A stretch of 10,541 nt of DNA, taken from Alphaproteobacteria bacterium. Lineage in GTDB: Bacteria > Pseudomonadota > Alphaproteobacteria > ATCC43930 > CGMCC-115725. The stretch is from positions 1 through 10,541 of the forward strand of contig VAZT01000121.1 in NCBI GenBank assembly GCA_005884825.1, in the 5' to 3' direction. Position numbers and translations under genes: made by a program. Positions within the stretch are counted from its first letter, which is position 1. The number at the start of each line of letters is the position of its first letter. This document shows positions 6,542 through 10,541 of the stretch, one piece after another. The notes beneath the pieces are model-generated. The model did not search any database and was not told the origin of the DNA. It saw only the letters and a list, made by a program, of their open reading frames with translations.

Positions 6542-7354
6542 TCATGGGCGAGTTGCCGGAACGGAGATGTCGACCTGTCCTTCAGGCGGTTGCCGCTCTT
6601 TCGCGGCGCTAATCTCGGCGTCGCGGTGTTGCCGGTAAACGCTGCGCAGCGTCGCGTAATAATCGAGCGAGTTGCGTTCCAGCTCGTCGAGGTCGTGGAG
6701 ATGTTGAGCGCGCGTGTCGACCACATTCGCGCCCCCGGTGGCGACGCCCGCATAGGTGGCCGGTGCCCCACCGACAAACGTCAGCGGGTTCATCGCCATG
6801 TCGACGACGGTGCCGACGGTATCGCGCGCATTTGACGGGCCGAGCAGCGGGAGCTCGACAAACGGGCCTTCTCCGACACCCCAAACCGCCAAGGTCTGGC
6901 CAAAATCGGCCTTGTGCGGTGGTATCCCCAATTTATCCGCCACATCGAAAATCCCGGCCACTCCGGCCGTCGAATTGACCGTGAGCCGCTGAACCGACTG
7001 CCAGGCCTGCTTGACATTCCCCTGCAGTGCGTCGTTCACCGCGACCGCGGGTTCCTTGAGGTTCTGCACGACATTGTGAATGCCCTTTTGCACGCCTTCC
7101 GGCACGTGGTCGGAATACGCCTGGGCGACCGGCTTCATGACCGCATGATCGGCAGCGACATTGGCCTTGAAGATCGCTCTGTTGACCGGCTCGGCCGGAT
7201 CGTGCTCGGCGTCGGCATCATCCGCTAGGGCCGCATCGCGGGGCGCGGCGGCGCATCCACCGCAGCATAACACCAACATGAAGACGACCGCCGAACGCAC
7301 CCGCGACTTGCCTTCGCGGCTGGCGCTTCGAACAGGAGGACGGTTTTCGAGCAC
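6542..7354 (-). CDS. mlaA: MlaA/VacJ-family outer-membrane lipoprotein
   Basis: MlaA removes mislocalised phospholipids from the outer leaflet of the outer membrane and passes them to the Mla retrograde pathway. The 270-residue product has a basic N-terminus, a hydrophobic core VVFMLVLCC and a cysteine-rich lipobox-like end GGC (lipidated Cys about 34; Cys at -3 is atypical). The mature part has the family features: DPAEPVNRAIFKAN near the start, LKEPAVAVNDALQGN, VNSTAGVAGIFDVADKLG, DFGQTLAVWGVGEGPFVELP and LLGPSNARDTVG. GTG 7354 was chosen for its ribosome site GGAGA eight bases upstream; an in-frame GTG at 7300 would still leave a signal peptide. No other mla gene is visible here. trpF follows after 28 bases. 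A candidate promoter and palindrome lie in the 177-base gap upstream. Confidence 0.93.
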   Translation of the reverse strand: MLENRPPVRSASREGKSRVRSAVVFMLVLCCGGCAAAPRDAALADDADAEHDPAEPVNRAIFKANVAADHAVMKPVAQAYSDHVPEGVQKGIHNVVQNLKEPAVAVNDALQGNVKQAWQSVQRLTVNSTAGVAGIFDVADKLGIPPHKADFGQTLAVWGVGEGPFVELPLLGPSNARDTVGTVVDMAMNPLTFVGGAPATYAGVATGGANVVDTRAQHLHDLDELERNSLDYYATLRSVYRQHRDAEISAAKERQPPEGQVDISVPATRP

Positions 7355-7361
7355 CCGATAG

Positions 7362-7366
7362 TCTCC
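7362..7366 (-). promoter_or_regulatory. Ribosome binding site for mlaA
   Basis: On the minus strand GGAGA ends eight bases before the GTG at 7354, good spacing. It decides between this start and the downstream in-frame GTG at 7300. Confidence 0.6.
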
Positions 7367-7406
7367 ACATTTCTGTTCGGTGTTCCGCGTCGGAAGCGGC
7401 GCGCGG

Positions 7407-7435
7407 ATCTTCCTCAGCCCCGCCCCTGGGGTCAA
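7407..7435 (-). promoter_or_regulatory. Possible sigma-70-type promoter for mlaA-trpF
   Basis: On the minus strand TTGACC (7435-7430) stands 17 bases before GAAGAT (7412-7407). The -35 box matches the consensus at five of six positions and the -10 box at three of six. Transcription would start near 7400, leaving a leader of about 45 bases before the mlaA GTG. The -10 match is weak and such matches arise by chance, so this is only a candidate. The upstream edge touches the imperfect palindrome at 7434-7461. Confidence 0.3.
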
Positions 7436-7461
7436 GACGACGGCAATTGCCGTCCTGTCTT
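7434..7461. repeat. Imperfect palindrome in the hslO-mlaA gap
   Basis: The core GACGGCAATTGCCGTC (7439-7454) is a perfect 16-base palindrome. It is flanked by AAGAC (7434-7438) and its complement GTCTT (7457-7461), with a two-base bulge at 7455-7456. As RNA it could form a hairpin of 5 plus 6 base pairs with an AATT loop. As DNA it could be a dimer-binding operator, as it abuts the candidate -35 box. It lies about 70 bases past the hslO stop. On the minus strand no T-run follows, so it is not a classical terminator. Confidence 0.55.
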
Positions 7462-7471
7462 CGGCAATTTT
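7445..7471 (+). other. Alternative hairpin with T-tail overlapping the palindrome
   Basis: AATTGCCG (7445-7452) pairs with CGGCAATT (7462-7469) around a nine-base loop, and four T residues (7468-7471) end it on the plus strand. It resembles a weak plus-strand intrinsic terminator, but no plus-strand gene is nearby. CGGCAATT also occurs at 7441-7448, so two direct copies lie 21 bases apart. This hairpin and the 7434-7461 one cannot form together. Confidence 0.3.
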
Positions 7472-7531
7472 CTGCGGCGCGGCGCGATCAAGGCGCCTCG
7501 GTCTAGCGGTACACGATTCGAGGCGGGCTTA

Positions 7532-8461
7532 TCAGCCCGGCATGAGCCGGTCGAGATCGGCTTCGTCGAACACGTAGCGCGTGTTGCAGAACTCGCAGGT
7601 AACAGTGGTGTCGCCGTCTTTGCGCATGTCCTCAAGCTCGTCCGCGGGGAACGCGCGCAGGATCCCCTCGATGCGCTCGCGCGAGCAGCGGCAACGCGCT
7701 TCGAGCGAATGCGTGTCGTAGACCCGCACGCCCTCTTCGTGGAACAGCCGGTAGAGGAGGCCATGCGGCGGCAAATCCGGGTCGACCAGCTCTTCGGGGG
7801 TTGCCGAGCTCATCAAGACCATGGCCCGCCGCCAGCCGTCCTCCACGTCATCGGCAATCACCGCATAACCGCCCTCGGGCGGCACGCGCTGCAGCATCAG
7901 ACCCCCGGCCCGCCACGTGCCGCCCGGTCCGGAGCGGCCGACCGACAGCTTGATCCCCGCCTGAACCTGTTCGGATTGCCGGAAATAATGGTGAGCACAT
8001 TCGGTCAGCGTCGATCCGGCGAGCTCGACGATGCCCTGATAGCGATCGGTGTCCTCGCCTTGATCCACTGTGAACGCGATATAGCCGGAGCCGACGAGCA
8101 GCGGCACCGATGGCGAGGACGCCCGGGCGCGGGCCAGCGCCGCCTCGAGCTTCGCCTCATCGTATTGCGCATATCCGCGCAGGGCGCCCTCGGTCGAGAC
8201 GTCCGCGACCATCATCCGGATCGGTCCGTCGCCTTTGGTTTGGAGCGTGAAGATTCCCTCGTATTTCAACGCACCGGCGAGCACGACGGCCAAGGTGATC
8301 GCTTCGCCGAGCATCGCTGCGACCGGTTCCGGGTAGTCGTGCTGCGACAGGATGCGGTCGATCGCCGGACCCAGCCGCACAAGCCGGCCGCGCAATGCAA
8401 AGGGATCGATCTTAAACGGCTGGATCAGATCGTCAGGTGCGGTCTGAGTGGGCGTATTCAA
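7532..8461 (-). CDS. hslO: Hsp33 redox-regulated chaperone
   Basis: A cytosolic holdase chaperone that is switched on by oxidation and protects unfolding proteins during oxidative and heat stress. The 309-residue product has the Hsp33 core (ALRGRLVRLG, GEAITLAVVLAGALKYEG, LQTKGDGPIRMMVADV, LRGYAQYD, ECAHHYFRQSEQ) and the C-terminal zinc switch: Cys257-x-Cys259 (CRC) and Cys289-x2-Cys292 (CEFC). All four zinc ligands are present, so redox sensing should be intact. TTG 8461 was chosen because GGAG lies nine bases upstream; another TTG at 8494 would add 11 residues. Stop is TGA at 7532-7534. It follows argF after an 81-base gap and precedes mlaA by 177 bases. The argF-hslO pairing recurs in alphaproteobacteria (from general knowledge). 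Confidence 0.96.
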   Translation of the reverse strand: MNTPTQTAPDDLIQPFKIDPFALRGRLVRLGPAIDRILSQHDYPEPVAAMLGEAITLAVVLAGALKYEGIFTLQTKGDGPIRMMVADVSTEGALRGYAQYDEAKLEAALARARASSPSVPLLVGSGYIAFTVDQGEDTDRYQGIVELAGSTLTECAHHYFRQSEQVQAGIKLSVGRSGPGGTWRAGGLMLQRVPPEGGYAVIADDVEDGWRRAMVLMSSATPEELVDPDLPPHGLLYRLFHEEGVRVYDTHSLEARCRCSRERIEGILRAFPADELEDMRKDGDTTVTCEFCNTRYVFDEADLDRLMPG

Positions 8462-8470
8462 GCTTAGGCG

Positions 8471-8474
8471 CTCC
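8471..8474 (-). promoter_or_regulatory. Ribosome binding site for hslO
   Basis: On the minus strand GGAG ends nine bases before the TTG at 8461. It favours this start over the TTG at 8494, which has no clear purine-rich site before it. Confidence 0.5.
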
Positions 8475-8542
8475 GGCGTCAATGCTGGGAACAATATAGC
8501 AGTCCAATGTCCTTACGGGTTGGGGGCTCGACGCTTCCGCCG

Positions 8543-9502
8543 CTACCGGAGACACCAGGCGAGAATACCCTTCTGGGCATGCAGGCGGTTCTCCGCCTCG
8601 TCCCAGACGACCGATTGCGGGCCGTCGATTACCCCGGCTGTCACCTCTTCCCCACGCTTTGCCGGCAGGCAATGCATGAAGATCGCGTTGGGCTTGGCGT
8701 GCGCCATCAAGTGTTCGTCGACCCGGTACGGCGCCAGCATGTTGTGGCGGTTGACGCTCGCTTCAACGCCCATCGATATCCAGGTGTCGGTGACGACGCA
8801 ATCCGCCCCGGAAACCGCCTGGACCGGGTCGGCCGTCAGTTCGACTCTCCCTCCTTCGCGGCGCGCCCAGTCGAAGAGCCGCTGCGGCGGGCTGAGCTCC
8901 TCCGGGCAGGCGAGCCGTAAGGTAAAGCCGAAGCGGACCGCCGCGTGAACCCAGCTGGCGGCGACGTTGTTGCCGTCGCCGCTCCACGCCACGACCTTGC
9001 CGGCGACTGGACCCTTCTTTTCCTGCAATGTCATCACATCGGCCATGATCTGGCAGGGATGCGACGTGTCGGTCAGGCCATTGATCACCGGAACCGTGGC
9101 GTGCCGGGCGAGATCGTCGAGTTTGCGCGGCTGATTCGTGCGGATCATTATCGCATCGACGTAGCGCGACAGGACGCGCGCGGTATCGGCTACACTCTCG
9201 CCGCGCCCCAGCTGGCTGTCGGCGGCGCTGAGATAGATCGTCTCGCCCCCGAGCTGCCGCATCGCGACCTCGAACGACACGCGAGTGCGAGTCGATGGTT
9301 TCTCGAACACCATCGCCAGGATCTTGCCGGCGAGCGGCCGGTCGCGGCGGCCGTTCTTGTAGGCAAAGCCCGTATCGAGGATCGCCCGCAGCTCGGTGGG
9401 GTCGAACTGGTCGATGTCCAGGAAATGCCGCGGCGGATCGGGCGGCTCACGCTGCTCGCCGATCGACGCCAGTTCGCGCGCCGCACTTCTCACGCCGGCC
9501 AT
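8543..9502 (-). CDS. argF: Ornithine carbamoyltransferase
   Basis: Makes citrulline from ornithine and carbamoyl phosphate in arginine synthesis, as a cytosolic trimer. The 319-residue protein has the carbamoyl-phosphate motif STRTR (70-74), HPCQ (148-151), the ornithine loop DTWISMG (239-245) and the C-terminal HCLP (277-280) followed by AKRGEEVT. These separate it from aspartate carbamoyltransferase. ATG 9502 lies inside the argD 3' end, overlapping it by 13 bases, and AAGGTGG (9516-9510) sits seven bases upstream, so the two are translationally coupled. About 24 residues, including the run EPPDPP, precede the usual family start near PRHFLDID. This N-terminal extension is mildly unusual, and no nearer start codon with a ribosome site was seen. 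Confidence 0.97.
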   Translation of the reverse strand: MAGVRSAARELASIGEQREPPDPPRHFLDIDQFDPTELRAILDTGFAYKNGRRDRPLAGKILAMVFEKPSTRTRVSFEVAMRQLGGETIYLSAADSQLGRGESVADTARVLSRYVDAIMIRTNQPRKLDDLARHATVPVINGLTDTSHPCQIMADVMTLQEKKGPVAGKVVAWSGDGNNVAASWVHAAVRFGFTLRLACPEELSPPQRLFDWARREGGRVELTADPVQAVSGADCVVTDTWISMGVEASVNRHNMLAPYRVDEHLMAHAKPNAIFMHCLPAKRGEEVTAGVIDGPQSVVWDEAENRLHAQKGILAWCLR

Positions 9503-10541
9503 TCCCGGGCCACCTTGTTCATGATATCGAGCGCTTCGTCGATATCGCGCTCGCCAACGATCAGCGGCGGCAGAATGCGCAGCACATTGTCGCCCGCCGT
9601 CAGGGTCAGCAACCCATTCTGCCGCAATTTACCGACAAAATCGCCGGCCGTCACGACGCAACGGATGCCGAGCAGTAGGCCCGCGCCTCGCACTTCCGCG
9701 AACAGCTTGGGGTAGGACTGCGCGAATGTTTCGAGCCGCGCTCGCAGCAGCTTGGCCATCTGGTCCACGCGCGCGAAAAAACCGGGCTCGAGCATCGTGT
9801 CGAGAACGGCATTGCCCGCGGCCATCGCCAGCGGGTTGCCGCCAAAGGTCGATCCGTGAGTCCCGGCGACCATCCCGATTGCGGCGCGCTCGGTGGCGAG
9901 ACAGGCGCCGACCGGAAAACCGTTCCCGAGCGCCTTGGCGATCGCCATGATGTCGGGCGGCACACTATCCCATTCATGGGCAAATAACTTGCCGGTGCGT
10001 CCCATACCGCACTGAACCTCGTCATAGACGAGCATCAAGCCGAACTCGTCGGCAATCTCGCGCAGCCCGCGCAGGTACCCCTCGGGCGGGGCCCGTACGC
10101 CTCCTTCGCCTTGGATCGGCTCGACCATTATCGCGGCGGTCTCCTTGCCGATCGCGGCGCGCATCTCGTTCAGATTGCCGAAGGCGACGTGGTCGAAGCC
10201 TTCCATCGGCGGACCGAAACCCTTGAGGTAGGCCTCATTGCCCGCGGCGGCCAAGGTCGCAAAGGTTCGCCCATGGAACGAGCCATGACAACCGATCACG
10301 CGATAGCGCTCGGGATGGCCGGTCTCGGACTGGTACTTCCGGGCGATCTTGATCGCCAGCTCGCACGCTTCGGCGCCGGAATTGCCGAAGAACACTGTAT
10401 CGGCAAACGTGTTGTCGACGAGCCTCTGTGCTAGCCTTTCCTGCCCCGGAATGCGGAACAGGTTCGAGGTATGCCAAAGCCGCTTCGCCTGCTCCGTGAG
10501 GGCGGCGACGACATTCGGATGGCAGTGACCGAGCCCGGTCA
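9490..10541 (-). CDS. argD: Acetylornithine aminotransferase, 5' end outside window
   Basis: A PLP-dependent class III aminotransferase that converts N-acetylglutamate semialdehyde to N-acetylornithine in arginine synthesis; many also serve lysine synthesis as DapC. The frame runs from the right edge to TGA 9490-9492 and gives 349 residues, so roughly 40-50 N-terminal residues are missing. Visible motifs are TGLGHCHPNVVAAL at the edge, FFGNSGAEACELAIKIARK, HGSFHGRTFATL, MVEPIQGEGG, the cofactor-binding YDEVQCGMGRTG (Asp codon at 10023-10021), the Schiff-base lysine in AIAKALGNGFPVGA (codon 9936-9934), and GSTFGGNPLA. The acetylornithine role fits its position before argF, with a 13-base overlap, though related aminotransferases (succinylornithine, ornithine) share these motifs. 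Confidence 0.95.
   Translation of the reverse strand, partial: TGLGHCHPNVVAALTEQAKRLWHTSNLFRIPGQERLAQRLVDNTFADTVFFGNSGAEACELAIKIARKYQSETGHPERYRVIGCHGSFHGRTFATLAAAGNEAYLKGFGPPMEGFDHVAFGNLNEMRAAIGKETAAIMVEPIQGEGGVRAPPEGYLRGLREIADEFGLMLVYDEVQCGMGRTGKLFAHEWDSVPPDIMAIAKALGNGFPVGACLATERAAIGMVAGTHGSTFGGNPLAMAAGNAVLDTMLEPGFFARVDQMAKLLRARLETFAQSYPKLFAEVRGAGLLLGIRCVVTAGDFVGKLRQNGLLTLTAGDNVLRILPPLIVGERDIDEALDIMNKVAREWPA
9510..9516 (-). promoter_or_regulatory. Ribosome binding site for argF, inside argD
   Basis: On the minus strand AAGGTGG ends seven bases before ATG 9502. It is embedded in the last codons of argD and supports the long argF start. Confidence 0.6.

Noticed and set aside
6514..6777. An upstream extension of trpF to 310 residues
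   Set aside because: The extra part lies inside mlaA in another frame and is not protein-like; the TrpF barrel begins at ATG 6513.
7709..8467. A 252-residue plus-strand frame opposite hslO
   Set aside because: It is antisense to a complete Hsp33 with all four zinc cysteines; no independent support.
8462..8542. A terminator or small gene between argF and hslO
   Set aside because: No stem followed by a T-run and no start codon with a ribosome site were found in these 81 bases apart from the hslO start itself.

Overview
The window is a GC-rich, densely packed chromosomal segment with short gaps, frequent GTG and TTG starts and overlapping genes. The gene families point to an alphaproteobacterium, most likely Rhodospirillales-like. 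The evidence is a DUF1491 gene (a mostly alphaproteobacterial family), an OmpR-type regulator whose C-terminus resembles ChvI, the order argD-argF-hslO, and an MlaA lipoprotein. No tRNA, rRNA, CRISPR array, insertion sequence or phage gene was seen, and no stretch over 300 bases lacks a gene.

Left edge (1-624, minus strand): the N-terminal 208 residues of an FkbM-family methyltransferase, cut by the window edge. A 159-base divergent gap separates it from a plus-strand block (784-5872) that could be one transcript. That block holds an unrecognised small lipoprotein, a second lipoprotein with a BamE-like C-terminal domain that is apparently frameshifted, an OmpR-type response regulator, its membrane histidine kinase (overlapping the regulator gene), a DUF1491 protein, a receiver-only response regulator, and aroC (chorismate synthase). 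Gaps inside the block are 5 to 28 bases. The first four genes look like an envelope-sensing unit: two lipoproteins that would sit in the periplasm or outer membrane, and a kinase with a periplasmic sensor domain of about 160 residues.

Right part (10541-5845, minus strand): argD (5' end outside the window), argF, hslO, mlaA and trpF, read in that order. argD and argF catalyse consecutive sections of arginine synthesis and overlap by 13 bases. hslO encodes the redox-activated chaperone Hsp33. mlaA encodes an outer-membrane lipid-transport lipoprotein, and trpF the third step of tryptophan synthesis from chorismate. trpF converges on aroC, and the two coding regions overlap tail to tail by 28 bases, so the gene making chorismate and a gene using a chorismate-derived intermediate are transcribed into each other. 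The 177-base gap between hslO and mlaA carries a 16-base perfect palindrome and a possible promoter.

The most useful points for follow-up are the frameshift in the second lipoprotein, the two-lipoprotein/two-component/DUF1491/receiver cluster, the regulator's missing proline after its conserved lysine, the palindrome beside a candidate mlaA promoter, and the aroC/trpF overlap.
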